The notes below the pieces were generated by a model that was given only the letters and a program-made list of their open reading frames with translations, did no database searches and was not told the origin of the DNA. A stretch of DNA of 64,000 nucleotides from Gautieria morchelliformis (lineage: Eukaryota; Basidiomycota; Agaricomycetes; Gomphales; Gomphaceae): contig WHVA01000377.1 of the NCBI GenBank assembly GCA_015179125.1, positions 1 to 64,000 of the forward strand, given 5' to 3'. Positions within the stretch are counted from its first letter, which is position 1; each line of letters opens with the position of its first letter. Below, piece by piece: positions 45,454 through 57,824 of the stretch. Position numbers and translations under genes: made by a program.

Positions 45454-47091
45454 ATGCACGAAACGCCTCTTGGTAACGGTCATGGATGGCCAATCAGCGA
45501 GAAACAGGTTGACTGGACCTCCCTGGAGATGGGTGGGCAGAGAACACGTACTAGTTGGTTGGCAAGATGGGCAGGTAGCTTGGGGCCGTTGGGAGAAAGC
45601 AGACGAAGGGCATCAAGGCTTGTCCCTAGCTTCACTCGCGAAGCAGCCTTCAATCGCCCAACGCTCGCGCCGCCAGCATCTACCTCCACCGTACGATTCA
45701 TCCTTCTGTGCTCGCTTTGGTACATGTCATCAGCCATGTCGTCCAATACTGGCAAGGCGATCCTCACCCAGTTTCGGTACCCTGTCACTTTGACATTTGT
45801 TCAGTTTGGCTTCGTCGCGGGATATTGCCTACTCTTCATGAGCCCAATCGTTCGAATTACCCGACTTAGGCCACCCACGCGCGCCATCATTCGAAACACG
45901 GCGCCTATGGCGGTTTTCCAAGTTGGGGGGCATATCTTCTCCAGTTTTGCCATAGCGCGAATACCCGTCAGCACGGTGCATACGATCAAAGTATGTACAC
46001 GAATTCCCGCGAGGCCTGCGCCCTCTTATCTAACGACTCCATAGGCATTATCGCCATTATTTACTGTCGCTGCGTATGCTCTATTATTCCGAGTGAGGTA
46101 CTCGCTGAAGACCTACCTGTCCTTATTACCATTGACCGTGGGCGTGATGTTGGCATGTTCTTCTGATGTGTCAGCATCGAACTTTCTTGGTATCCTATCA
46201 GCATTCGGTTCAGCGGTCGTCTTTGTGTCGTCGAACATCTTTTTCAAGAAGATTATGCCGTCAACCTCCGCATCAGGTGGATCGTCCACACATTCGAGTC
46301 ACAAACTCGATAAACTCAATCTTCTTTTTTATTCATCCGGGTTGGCGTTCTTGCTTATGATCCCAGTCTGGTTGTATTCAGATCTCCGCGCCCTGACGTC
46401 GCCCATAGTTGGGCATCCACCACACCCATCTTCTCATAGCGCTGCATACTATTTCTTTTGGAACGGCACGGTTCACTTTGGACAAAATATCATTGCATTT
46501 GCCATCCTCTCAACCACATCCCCCGTTACTTACTCAATCGCCTCCCTCATCAAGCGCATTGCTGTCATCATTATCGCTATTGCATGGTTCAACCAGACCG
46601 TGCACTCTATACAAGCGTTTGGCATTGCCTTGACCTCCGTCGGGCTATGGATGTACAACAGCGCCAAAAGCGACGTTGAAATGGGCGAAAAGAAGATGTT
46701 GCGGGTCGAAGCCGAGCGGCACTTGATGCTTCCTAGTACCGAGCGTGAACGGAGTATCATGGACCCCACAATCAGCCCACGAATATCGGACGAGATGGAA
46801 GATAGGGCTGCTGGGCGAACCGGCAATTTAACTATTAGCACATCCATCAATCAAAACCATACCCATGTTTCGCCCACCATGTCCCACCCGCCCTTGGCTG
46901 CCATGCCACGTGCCCCGCCTTCTTCCTTGCATATACACCCAAACAAACATATGTACAGCCACCGAACAATCGGCGTCGCTTCATCCACTGGATCATACCC
47001 CTCACCTCCACCATCATTGGATTCGCCACCTGGCGGAACCACCACAACATTTGCCGACCTCAACCCGCTAAGAATAGCACAAGTCGCTTAG
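45454..47091 (+). CDS. SLY41: TPT-family transporter, Sly41-like
   Basis: A multi-pass membrane protein of the triose-phosphate/nucleotide-sugar transporter family (DMT superfamily, SLC35E-like). Yeast Sly41 localises to the ER/Golgi and suppresses loss of Ypt1. Exon 1 45454-45990, intron 45991-46044 (GTATGT, CTAAC branch, CATAG), exon 2 46045-47091; about 527 aa. The TPT core is clear: SSNTGKAILTQFRYPVTLTFVQF, split here as SSNTGKAIL and FRYPVTLTF; STVHTIKALSPLF; LPLTVGVMLACS; VFVSSNIFFKKIM; TYSIASLIKRIAVII. About ten hydrophobic segments. The C-terminal ~110 residues are polar and Pro/Ser-rich. The start is uncertain; a later ATG at 45529 is possible. Confidence 0.87.
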
Positions 47092-47248
47092 AATAGACAG
47101 TTTCAGATTTAGTCTTTCCTACCCCAAAGCACTATACATATATTATAGTCAACTAAGTAGCATCAAGAGCAAAAAAAAACTTACATAAGCCGGCCTCGTC
47201 TCGAACTTATGTTGTGCTCAGTAATAATTTCTTCTGTCTCCTGTTTCC

Positions 47249-49012
47249 ATGATCACCAGAACCTCCAACAAGACCTACTCGCGTAAACGCAGGCGGGCTC
47301 TGTCTGTCCTCACGGACAGCCAACGTTCAAGCCCCCCTGCAATTCCAGCTTTCACCGTGGATATTCAAGATACAAAAAAGAGGAAAACTAAGGTTCTGCA
47401 ACTTACAGCTAGCAAGGCTAATGCATCAAGTTCGACTGATGATGTAGCTTCCGACCGACCATCCAAGAGACTGAAGAAACATTCGAGTTCCACCATAACG
47501 CCGGTTCTGTCCGTCCAACACCAGACTACTCCGTCTTCGATTTTGTCTCGTTCTGGCACTGAACCTTCTCAACCCATTCTGCTAATGAAAAGTGAAAGAG
47601 ACAACATTGATCAAGCCCCCTGTTCTGAGCATGTCGTGCCCGTTACTGCCTCTATTCACGCTGATGTCAAGATGGACATGTTTCAATCCGGTGCTAGCCA
47701 CCCGCCTCCTTTCAGGAGGACCAGGTCCCAGATTCGAAAAGAAAACATCTTTGCTCACCCACATGCTTTAGCCTCACCTTTCCATATTGCAGCCCCATCT
47801 TCCTCGAGAATACGTCACACCGGCACGAAAGCAAATAAAGAAACCCGGGCTTCAAAGTTTCTTCGCAGACAATCTGCCGATGTTTTCCGTGCGCATACAT
47901 CTCCTTCTGCATCTTTCCGACGCCGCCCATCCGGTTCCCATGCACTGGAAAGAAAGGCCCATCAGACTCAGGACTGGCTTGTTCCACCCGCACCTCCTGC
48001 GCCAATAGAAGAGAATCGCCCTCCTTTCGACCCTGATATTGACCTTAGCAAATCACATTCGTTCTTCTCACCTCAAGGTTTTTCTACACCGCTTCCACTG
48101 AGGCGTTCCACCGAGCATGGAACACCTGTAACTCCTAGGCTATCTTTGGCGTGGGAAGAAACAAAAATGCCTCTACGTCAGGGGCGTGATATTGTCGTGA
48201 ATGACGCCACGCCAGTACATGAAGAAGGCAACACTCTGCCTCCAGCCCTAGCCCCGGATAATCATGCTCCTACCTCTTCCCCGATATCTTCTGGCGTGAC
48301 TGGAAACGTTTGTCAAAGCATTGCACCAATTTCTCACCGAAAAGTCCATCTCCCTCATGATAGTATATTCTCCTCCTTCGACGTATCGGCTTCTGCACCC
48401 ACCATCCAAGTCGATCCGATCCTTTCTCGTTATAAGGTCGTAGAAGAACGCGAGGCGCAGCGCGAGACATCTCGTACTTTGCTCACTAGAACGGACGTAT
48501 CAGACGGGGACAAGTTACAAGACATGTTCTCCGTTCTGGATCTTGCTGGTTCGTTTACATCATCATCGATGCTATCTTCTGATCCGCTCCCAGAGGGTGA
48601 TAACGGAGCATCGTCACGGGACTCAGGCATTGGGATAAACGATCAGGTTGTGAACTGGGACGAGAGGGAGGAAAAGAAAGGAACGGCAATTGATCCTGAG
48701 CTACAAGACAAGCAGAATTCAATATCATCAACAAGGAGTGCCTCCAATGTAACGCCTACCATTCTAGGAAAAAGGAAGGTAAAAACAAGCCCGCGACAGG
48801 TGGAGTTGTTAGGCAGCCGTCCTGTTTCCACATCCTCCACTCGTCAGAATTTAGGTAAGTGCCCTATCCAAGTATATGCCGACAGTGAACCACTTGTTGC
48901 CGGAGACGATGAGGATGATGAGCTTCTTCTCACCTCGAAGGGATGGGACTGGGATCCGTTGTGCGTTGTTCACCTGTCGTGGTGGCCAGACATTCATCCT
49001 TTCCAGCAGTGA
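47249..49012 (+). CDS. Unrecognised basic, disordered protein
   Basis: One open frame of 587 codons, 157 bp after the transporter gene on the same strand. I do not recognise it. It is Ser/Pro/Thr-rich and largely without predicted globular order. It has basic clusters typical of nuclear localisation (SRKRRRAL at 11-18, SKRLKKHS, GKRKVKTS), a KEN motif at residues 164-166, RxxL at 15-18, repeated S/T-P sites (FSTPLPLRR, TPVTPRLSL) and an acidic patch near the C-terminus (GDDEDDELLL). KEN and RxxL motifs occur in APC/C substrates, so a cell-cycle-regulated nuclear protein is a weak inference. A GTAAGT at 48854 could be a real donor, so the C-terminus is uncertain. Confidence 0.6.
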   Translation: MITRTSNKTYSRKRRRALSVLTDSQRSSPPAIPAFTVDIQDTKKRKTKVLQLTASKANASSSTDDVASDRPSKRLKKHSSSTITPVLSVQHQTTPSSILSRSGTEPSQPILLMKSERDNIDQAPCSEHVVPVTASIHADVKMDMFQSGASHPPPFRRTRSQIRKENIFAHPHALASPFHIAAPSSSRIRHTGTKANKETRASKFLRRQSADVFRAHTSPSASFRRRPSGSHALERKAHQTQDWLVPPAPPAPIEENRPPFDPDIDLSKSHSFFSPQGFSTPLPLRRSTEHGTPVTPRLSLAWEETKMPLRQGRDIVVNDATPVHEEGNTLPPALAPDNHAPTSSPISSGVTGNVCQSIAPISHRKVHLPHDSIFSSFDVSASAPTIQVDPILSRYKVVEEREAQRETSRTLLTRTDVSDGDKLQDMFSVLDLAGSFTSSSMLSSDPLPEGDNGASSRDSGIGINDQVVNWDEREEKKGTAIDPELQDKQNSISSTRSASNVTPTILGKRKVKTSPRQVELLGSRPVSTSSTRQNLGKCPIQVYADSEPLVAGDDEDDELLLTSKGWDWDPLCVVHLSWWPDIHPFQQ

Positions 49013-49877
49013 AGCCCGTCTTGGCTGAGGAAATGTTCGACTTTTTAACTCACATAATGCAAACAAAGTGAAGAGATATCCTGGGTCCAGAGAGCAGGGA
49101 CAGTCAGCATAAATTCCTGCATTTTGAAACTTTGAACGTCTAACACATGTTAATTGTAAACGCTGCGGCGAGTGTGGGTGAGTTTCAAACCGAGGACTCC
49201 GGACAGTGTTTGAACATGCTCGCACTAGGACTATTCAGAGCCACGAGCCTTACCAGTGCATGACTTTGAACCGAGGGGATATCACCCGTTGGACTCATTC
49301 ATGCGGCGTAGTGGAATCATCTCCCACGCGTGAGCACCTAATATCTGGCAGCAGCCTTACCATGTCCATGACGACATAAGTACCGCATCTTCCAAGGGAG
49401 TGCAGACGCAGATTATGCGAGGCAAGGAGCCATTTACCACGATGGGCGATTTGCAAGCTTAATGCATGCCCGACTTAAAGCTTACTCTATGCGTCGCCCA
49501 CATGTACATGACACATTATCATCGTCACCGGGTATGAAGTCGCGAGATAGCGCCACCATGCGATAACCAGAAGGTACGTTCTTGCCCGTTGGATAACGGC
49601 ACGCGTATACATCGAGCGTATATGATGAGAGAGCCCTCATCTCCATGTCAGGGCTAAACCAGATCATCTGATGCAAGCGGTTCAGGTTCATGACAACCAC
49701 AGGCCAAGACGTACCATTTGATTAAACTCTGAGTAGCAGCGTTGACGGTACAGTATGCTGTGAAAAAAAAAGCTCGCCGTGAATTTGGTAATAAACAGGA
49801 CGAAACACGCTTTTAATCCCCGCTCACCCTCTCACTAACCACCTGCCTGGGAGGACTGCGCCACCTTAAAGACGCTC
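49013..49877. other. Intergenic, nothing recognised
   Basis: About 865 bp with only short frames. It should contain the 3' UTR of the preceding gene and the promoter of the sirtuin gene. Confidence 0.4.
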
Positions 49878-52316
49878 ATGGCTCTGCAGCCCCAAGATTT
49901 AAGTGTCTCACACCGACCTATCACTCATCGAGACTGTCCGTCTAAGCTTGCGTGGAATACCCAGGGGCCTCAAGATGATGACCTGCAACTTGATGATTCT
50001 AGCGACGAGGACCACGTAACATTGAAGGTAGTGCTCTCATTTCCGTTGGACATTGGGTCCCACATCCGAAAACTGGGGCTGGGATATATTATATTTTTTC
50101 CTTACCCTCCGCCTTGTTTTCTCAGACTATCATAATGAGTCGAGAAGACGTGAATACCGATCCCCACCTACAAGCACAGTACTCCGAGGGTGATCACCAA
50201 CTACTATCTACGCATTTGTCTAGCAGATGGCTGAGTTTTACTCCTAAAGCTTCTGTACTGTGGACGGATGAAGATGTCTGTACTATGACGGTGGATGTTC
50301 AGGAGAGAGGTACGGCCATATCGCCCCATTGACTAACATTTCTCTCAATGTTCCCTCTTAGGAGTCGAGTGGTGGATCAAAGAGTACGTAGGGAGGCGTG
50401 CAATTCTCCCTCGGAAATTGCTACTTGCCTTTGGACTCATCTTCGTAAGGATGCCTAAAACGATACCCTGCGTCGTTTTCTGACTGATATTTTATTTCTA
50501 CTTTTATATAAAATTTATATACCATGAAGAGTAAAGATATGCCTGAGCCGGACAATGAGAAAGCTCTCAAGATATTGAAGATGACACTTCGGCGCATGTA
50601 AGCATTCGTTTACTGCGTGCCTTGCCTTCTATGCTTACACGAGTAGTGTGAGGCGTCGAGAAAGACTTACACAATATAATACCCTTGCGGATGTTGCCAA
50701 CCTTTTGCAGAAATCACAGCGTATCATGGTGCTTTCCGGGGCTGGAATATGTACGTCCTGGAATTGGAGATTCCCTGAAGTTAAACTGAGTCATTCTGGC
50801 CATGAACTTAGCGGTCTCTTCGGGTATTCCTGACTTCAGGTCAAAGAACGGCTTGTACCAGATGCTCAAGTCTTCATTTGAATTCGACCTAGACGACCCT
50901 CAACAAATGTTTGACCTTGAATTCTTCAGAGAAAACCCGCGAGTCTTTTAGTGCGTGATCCTCCACATAACTAAATTCCTCATATTTAAAGCCTTTGCTT
51001 TGTAGCTCTTTTGCGAAGTACGTCTACGTTGGTTTGGCCTTTGTATCAAAATAATTGACCTGCATAAATACCTAAACAGGGAAATCTACCCATCCAACCA
51101 TGAACCATCACTTTCTCATCATTTTATCAAGCGATTAGAAACCCAGCAGAAGGTGACCATTATATTCACATGCATTACTTCTCTCATGAAGCATTGCATA
51201 GCTTCTTCGTAATTACACGCAAAATATCGACGACCTGGAAAGCTCCGCAGGCATTCAGACTGTTTTGCAGTGCCATGGTTCATTTTCTAAGGTGCCTTTA
51301 TGTGTCTTCGATGTCACGCTTGTTTCCTAAACGTCCCTCAGGCGACTTGCCTGCAGTGTGGGACTCAGTTTCCCGGAAAAATCCTCGAGCATGATGTCTT
51401 ATTACAACGCGTCCCTATCTGTCCAACATGTCCGCCGCCGGCATCAAAGCCACCGAAGAAAATCAAGAAGCTTGCTAATCCCTGGGACGGCGGGGACGAA
51501 TCTGAGTCAGATGTGGATGATTCGCCGAAGGCCATCTTAAAGGTATATTGTGGTTATCAGGGTAAACAAATGGGCGTTAACCCCACTGCACCAGCCAAAC
51601 ATAACATTTTTCGGCGAGAAATTGACCGACAGATTCGACAAGTTGCTGCGGTTGGATAGGGAGACTGTCGATCTACTTATTGTTATGGGGACTTCTTTGA
51701 AGGTAGTGTGTGGATATGATTCATCTGATTTCGACTCATTGTGGTTTGGAAGGTTACACCAGTGTCAGAGATATTGAGCCACATACCGCACTCTGTTCCA
51801 CAAGTACGGAGGATCATATTCGGGCTAATCTTGCGTTGATCAAACATCCAGATACTGATCAACAAGACGCCAATCAAACACATGAATGCCGATGTAGGTA
51901 TTAAGAGGCCACCAAAAGCTAATGGCATTGACCTGGTGATTCCAGGTTGTCCTCCTTGGTAACGCGGACTCGATTGTACGCTATCTGTGCGCAGAGGCGT
52001 TGGGTCCTGGCTGGGAACTACCGTCCACCAGTCTCAGCGCCCAGCGCCCTGTAAGTAGAAAGCGAAGCTCATCGCAGTCTCTTGAAGGAAAACCCCAATC
52101 CGTGCCAAGGCGTGTTGGAGACAGGTAAGATTACTCTCTTTGCTTCCTCCACACTCGGTCAACTCCACGTGTTATTATAGCCATGTATGGCTGTTTGAAG
52201 GCGCCGAGGGCGGAGATTTCGTAGCAAATTTGGAACAGGCTCAGACAGCATCCAACCCAAGTATTGGGAACGAATCGTACGAAATCCGTCAATCCAAGAG
52301 AGCTCGAGCCTCATAA
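49878..52316 (+). CDS. SIR2: Class I sirtuin, NAD-dependent protein deacetylase
   Basis: Removes acetyl groups from lysines using NAD+; the Sir2/Hst1/SIRT1 group acts mainly on histones in silencing. Start at ATG 49878 (MALQPQDLS). After an acidic leader and the N-terminal helical region ([21 protein letters not shown]), the catalytic core is complete once ~50-nt introns are removed: NAD motif GAGIS then [16 protein letters not shown], catalytic His in QCHGSF, zinc pair CLQC and CPTC, GTSLK then PVSEIL, and NADSIVRYL. An acidic insert lies within the zinc module ([10 protein letters not shown]). The C-terminal tail ends with the basic RQSKRARAS at TAA 52314-52316. At least ten introns; no disabling change seen. 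Exact exon borders are approximate. Confidence 0.87.
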
Positions 52317-52803
52317 GCCGATATCTGCTGCCATGTACCCGTGATGAGTTCATGTTTGGAGCATTCCACATCATGATACCCACTGCGCCATTTGTTCTCA
52401 AACATATCTTCCTCGCTTTCCTTACTTTCCTTACAGCGTTCAATAGATGTATTCAAAGCATGTATTATTTAATAATGATAGTGAAGCTGGCCAGCCGTGT
52501 TGAAGTCATCAGTCGTTTCACGTGAACGTCTTCAAGTCTTTCGCGCGCTCGCCAGCAACTTGAGGCACACGTACCAGGTGATCGCCTTTTTTTTCTGCCG
52601 TGCAGACTTAGTAACAAAGTACTCACACCCGTCTCACCTGGCTTTAATGCTTTGGTAATTTGGTTGCTTTTGGAGTATGAACTCTCGCTTTTTCGGGCCG
52701 AGTTGCCTGAACGGACCGTGAGTCACGTCGTCTTGAGGATTCAACCTGGGTATAATAAGTATGACTGTGAAATAGAGCATGCTAGTTCTCCCAATTTCAG
52801 CTG
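52317..52803. other. Intergenic, nothing recognised
   Basis: About 490 bp between two plus-strand genes. Presumed sirtuin 3' UTR and dehydratase promoter. A 5' untranslated exon is possible near 52660-52740. Confidence 0.4.
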
Positions 52804-55003
52804 ATGATGGCAGACAAAGTCAGCCGCTTTGAAATTCATGGTCAGCATGTTCTACTGTACTACTATCATGCGTACACTGACCTCGAACTTGGGGGCCACT
52901 GGCAGATGTTCGATTTCCTACCTCACTCACAGGTGATGGTACCGATGCCATGTCAGACCGCTATATTTCACACGCAGAGCTTATGCTCAGGCCGCTGACA
53001 CGTCCATAGGAACACTGAGTGCGATTACTCCTCTGCGTATGTCACTCTGTACACCGCCAATGGTCTCGTCGGCAATGGGATGACATTCACAATTGGTCGG
53101 GGAAATGACATCGTGCGTACAGTTTCATAGGTTTTTGTTTTGTTCTTAGAATCAACTGCAGGTATGTATAGCTATTAGAGAAGTTGCCAATCGCCTAGTA
53201 GGGAAAGAGATCGAATCCTTGTTTGCAGACATGGGTAAAGCATGGGACTTTATGCTTGCTGATCCTCAACTTCGTTGGTTAGCTATTTTACCATATCCCA
53301 TTACTCAGTCGTGTGTGTTAATGAAGCTCGCGTAAGGATTGGCCCCGAGAAAGGTGTCATCCACATCGCTTCAGGTGCCGTGAATAACGCGCTTTGGGAT
53401 CTTTTCGCCAAGTCGCGAAAGAAGCCATTATGGAAACTTATCGTCGATTTTACACCGGTCCGTAAATATTTCTCTCACAGCTATAGCAGCCCGACTGGTC
53501 ACTAAACCTATCTCTAGGAGGAGCTGGTCAGCGCGACCGCCTTTCGATACATCACGGATGCCATTACACGTGATGAAGCCTTGCAGATGCTTAAGACGAA
53601 GGAGGCCGGGAAGTCAGAACGCGAGGCGAGAGCGCGTGAATTTGGGTGAAGCCTCACGTTATGGTGGCAGCTCATCTAACTCAGACTGACTCATCAGCTA
53701 TCCTGCGTATGTGACGTCCGCCGGGTGGTTGGGTGTGTTTCCTCCTGAAAGAAATGTTTATTTATACTCATTCTGAGCTGTTCTGCCTACGGCAGGCTAC
53801 GATGACGAGAAGGTGCGGAGGCTCACTAAAGAAGCTCTAGCAGCCGGATTCAACCACTTCAAGGCATGTCCTGCATTATCAGACTATGTGCACGAACTTT
53901 GATGGAATCACAATTCTCAGATGAAAGTCGGCTCCGATCCCGCTTCCGATTTGCGTCGTGGAATGATCATTCGCTCTGTGATTGATGATCCTGCCAACTT
54001 ACCAGAAGGACACGAACCACGGGATCCCAAGACATTACTTGGGAAAAACGCTGGGCCAACGGGGAATGTGTTAATGATAGACGCAAACCAAGCAAGTAAC
54101 GGCTTTGGTCTATCTAGGATTCTGTACTGACACTCCCGTATTAGGTTTGGGATGTTCCTCAGGCGATTGAATACGTGAAAGGTTTGCAAGCAATCAAGCC
54201 TTGGTAGATAAATAGATAAAACGATGCTACTCATGTGACTTACTTGTTCACTTCCAGGTTCATCGAAGAGCCCACTGCCCCCGATGATATTTTGGTATGT
54301 TCTGAAATATATCCGATCGTTGGTTATGGACTGCTTCTCAGGGTCACGCCGCGATTCGAAAGGCGTTGAAGCCTCACGGCATTGGTGTTGCCACGGGGGA
54401 ACACGCCCACAATCGAATGGTGTTCAAACAATTACTGCAAGCAGAAGCAATTGATGTTGTGCAGATCGATTCGTGTAGATTAGCTGGTGTAAGCGAAGTC
54501 CTGGCCGTATTATTGATGGCTGCCAAGCAAGTCTGGATGACAAAAACTCATCAGTTATACTGACACAATGTTGCAGATTTGGAGTACCTGTGTGTCCCCA
54601 CGCGGGTGGAGTTGGCTTGTGCGAGTATGTTATTCATTTGAGGTTCGTGCAATGTCATCGCCATTGCGTAAAGACTGATGAGACCTCCCAAAGCTTGATA
54701 GACTACATCGCTGTATCAGGAAGTATCGATCGGAATGTGCTGGAGTTTGTTGACCATCTTCATGAACATTTCATTTACCCCTGCTCCATCAACTCGAAAG
54801 GAAGATATAATGTTCCGTCAGATCCAGATGAAGGCTATAGGTTCGTATGTTCCTTGCCCATCCTCAAAGTTTTATCACCAAACCTCGTATTTCACTGCCA
54901 CAGCATCGAAATGCACAAATCCAGTATATCGGCGTATGAGTGGCCCAGTGGGACTTACTGGCAAAGCCCGGGAGCTCGGAAAGCGCATGGTTTGGATAAA
55001 TGA
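52804..55003 (+). CDS. L-fuconate dehydratase (enolase superfamily)
   Basis: Dehydrates L-fuconate to 2-keto-3-deoxy-L-fuconate in L-fucose breakdown (EC 4.2.1.68; human relative ENOSF1). Start at ATG 52804 (MMADKVSRF). Many short introns; exons give DVRFPTS, GTDAMN, the family-specific [17 protein letters not shown], the catalytic KxK (FKMKVG), metal ligands in [18 protein letters not shown] and GVATGEH, and the catalytic His block [10 protein letters not shown]. The tail after the last intron reads [10 protein letters not shown] and ends at 55003. Length about 440 aa is normal for the family. It looks intact. Rhamnonate or galactarate dehydratase are alternatives, but the GEHAHNR and SAYEWPSG blocks fit fuconate dehydratase best. 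Confidence 0.88.
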
Positions 55004-55546
55004 CCTGATCTCTAGGGAGAACAGCACAATTCGATGTACACTGTTGATGTATACACATCCTTATACATCACTGCGTGAAAACAGCGCCAGATCCATTGTC
55101 TTGATTAAATGTGTGAGCTCATACATCACGGCTGTAAATGTAAGACCTGGAGTTCTTAGTCGTCAATACGGCTCCTTCAACGATCTAGTGGTGGTGATAT
55201 GGGACTCGTGATATCATAAGGCATCGTGCAGACGCAACTACCCATAGGAGGGTCGGTGCAATAATCGGAACCATGACTCGTTATAGCTGAAAGCTGGGAC
55301 CTGGTATAGTTATCCCACGCCAATAGACGTTTCGCCGAAAGTTTACTATGTGCTCACTGGTAACTGAGCATAGTGACTGTTTGTGAACTATGAACGGAAC
55401 ACTACTGTAACATGAAGGCATATCATTCAACATAAGAGGTCATTTAGGAAACATTGATAGGCGATGCAGAAATAGACGCCGCGCACCTTTTTGCGAAGTA
55501 CTAGGATACTTGATGCGGACGAGGAATCAACACATCTTTGGAGTTT
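55004..55546. other. Convergent intergenic region
   Basis: About 540 bp between the 3' ends of two convergent genes. Nothing else is recognised. Confidence 0.4.
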
Positions 55547-57082
55547 TCAACGTCGAAGCCGTAGCCTGAAGGCGTTCTTGCAGGCTTTTGACTCTTTTGA
55601 AAGGTAGTCCTCGTAGAAACCCACAACGAACTCTTCTGCTTTGAAACCGAACTTATTGTAGAGAAGCTGCCTTCCGGGTGAATTACAGGACCTCACGGTA
55701 GCATATCGAAATAATACATACCATAGCAGGGTTGCTGGCGGACACATGGAGAGTGATGTCCTTCCTAGGATTTGCGGTAATCAGATGGTACAGCATGACG
55801 CTATTGTCAATGTTAAACCTTCAACAGTCAAGGTGAGGGCATATGATCCGACCTTGCAATATTAACGTCTTCCCAGCCAGGTCGAACGACGAGATATGTC
55901 AGGTATGTCTCTTCAGGAGAGCTTAACAACGCGGCGCCAACGACAAGTCGTTTGTAAGTGGCGACAATGGTACATCGTGTAGGTGAGTACCGCAACGAAT
56001 CTGATACTAGAAAGGTAACATGGCTCGACCTCCTGTATGGTAACGGGTTGATAAATGCTCACCGTCGATACCCGGCCAGAATATTCGTGAGAGAAGATCA
56101 TGTATTTGAGGGAGATGGGTGCGGTGGAGAAAGCTGTAATCGATGGGAGCGCTTGCCGTGACTGGCTTCGTCTCATTTGGACTGTGGCAATGAGGTATAG
56201 TGATGCATAGCAGAGGGTGTATCGGGCTCACTGTCGCAGACAATAGTGTAATCTGATATCAGACAACAGATCCATCCATGGTGCCTGGGTTTCCCAGTCT
56301 CTGTGTATCGGGCGTTGATGTTCCTCGTTAGTCCTATGCCCCCCTAGCAAACGAGATGCGAAAGATGAGACGTATGGAGTTCTCCGGATGGAGTACAGGG
56401 CACTTAAAGTCTCTTCATTGGGAGCAGAATGTAAAGGCAGTCGGGTTGGCAGTCTCGACAATTCATGTTGAGAGCTTGGTTGCCGTAACGCGTCGTACGA
56501 GAAAGCGAACTTATCCAACTTGCCAATCTGGTGGAATGTTAGACCCAAGATATATATGAAACATAGCTTCTACCTTTCGTAACTTAAGTCTGCGTGTAAG
56601 AATAGCTTCGCCAATAGTCCAATTCTTTCTTCCAGCAGCAGCGGAGCTCTCAAGCCAACCTCGAAGATCGTTGATTTCCGATAAAGTCAACGGACGTAAT
56701 TTGTTTTTCTGAGCATGGATCGTCCGTCTGGGAGTGGATTGATGAAAAAAAGCCGAAGCTCTTACATATGGGTCAAGCTCTGAGTTGTCGCTCAGAAGCT
56801 GTAATCGTGCAGCTACATAATTCTCTTTCGGAAGAACCTCTTCAAAGTCATGAATTGGGACAGGGTTATCCAGAAGAGAGTCCAAGGATATGCCACCAGT
56901 GCCACCAGGAACCTTGGACGGTTTAGTAGAAGGTCGAAGAGCTCTCCCTGAATTTGTCTTGACTCGTTTACTTCGTCTTCCCGACTTGATCCGTCAGTGA
57001 CTATGTATGTAGTTCGAGTTGAAATGTAACCTACAGGCTCCCATCCGTCCTCGTCTTCGATTGTACCAAGGCTGAAGTTCAT
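55547..57082 (-). CDS. KAT14/CSRP2BP-like GNAT acetyltransferase
   Basis: The C-terminal GNAT fold closely resembles metazoan KAT14 (CSRP2BP, an ATAC-complex histone acetyltransferase subunit): IFWPGID, then LVVRPGWEDVNIA at the acetyl-CoA site, DITLHVSASNPAM, LLYNKFGFKAEEFV and the terminal AFRLRLRR. Start chosen at ATG 57082 (MNFSLGTIE). The N-terminal half (ELFDLLLNRP, LTLSEINDLRGWLESS, TIGEAILTRRLK) may match the KAT14 N-terminal region. Several short introns, e.g. a GTATGT donor in the GNAT domain after NPAM. It is divergent from the caspase gene and convergent with the dehydratase gene. Partners in fungi are unknown to me. No disabling change seen. Confidence 0.75.
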
Positions 57083-57824
57083 TGCAGTTGCGCGCAGTTA
57101 GTAACCCAAGCAGGTGTGTGAAATCGTCCGCTCCTTTTTAGTACAGGCAGGCTGCAAAGCTCGGACAAGATTCTTGGTCAGCGGCTTGACTGCCGATTCA
57201 GTACCTTACACATTGTCGGCGCGAGAGCCTCCGTACTTTTACATAAGCCTTGCATAGACCTAACGATGAGAAATTTTGAAAAGCCAGAAAAAAAAAAGGG
57301 TAAGACAAAACTGGTATTTGAACGTTGAACGTTGAACGTTTGAACCCTTGCATTCCCAGAGCCAATTCATTATCACCTGAACCACCACAGAGCTTGGTTG
57401 CCAATTCGCACGTTTCATGTTTTATAATCGGCACAGAATAGTTGACACAATAGAGTAGAACTTTCGGCTTGCCAAATCTGGCACATCCAGAAATGCCATA
57501 TATGGGAGGCTGTGTTGGCGTTGTACAGCGCGCGGCGCTTCAGCTCCTACACAGTTACACTCCCACTGCATCCTGGGCGGCCGGCTGTGCTCTGTACTAA
57601 CGTTCCAAAAACCGGGATCGTGACGGTGGAGTGCGTTTGGCGAGTGTTGGTACATTTGTCTCAGGCCTGTCATCACGGGGAGGCTAGCGCTAACTTCTGA
57701 ACTTTGAAGTACCGAGAGAGTTGAAGGAGAAAGGTCTGTATGTATATTTTCTGCTTTATTTGAAACTCCATGGAGCACAGACATCAAGTGGCACAGCATT
57801 CCCTATCATTTTCTCCTTCATCCA
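57083..57824. other. Divergent intergenic region
   Basis: About 740 bp between divergent genes, presumably both promoters. It contains a short tandem GAACGTT repeat (about 57318-57342) and an A-run at 57287-57297. No gene is recognised. Confidence 0.4.

Noticed and set aside
45227-45493. 88-codon minus-strand frame
   Set aside because: No recognisable domain, and it overlaps the first exon of the transporter gene on the other strand. Kept only as a note in the gap entry.
52804-52998. Unspliced frame at the start of the dehydratase gene
   Set aside because: It reads through two introns; the spliced reading gives the conserved DVRFPTS and GTDAMN blocks instead.
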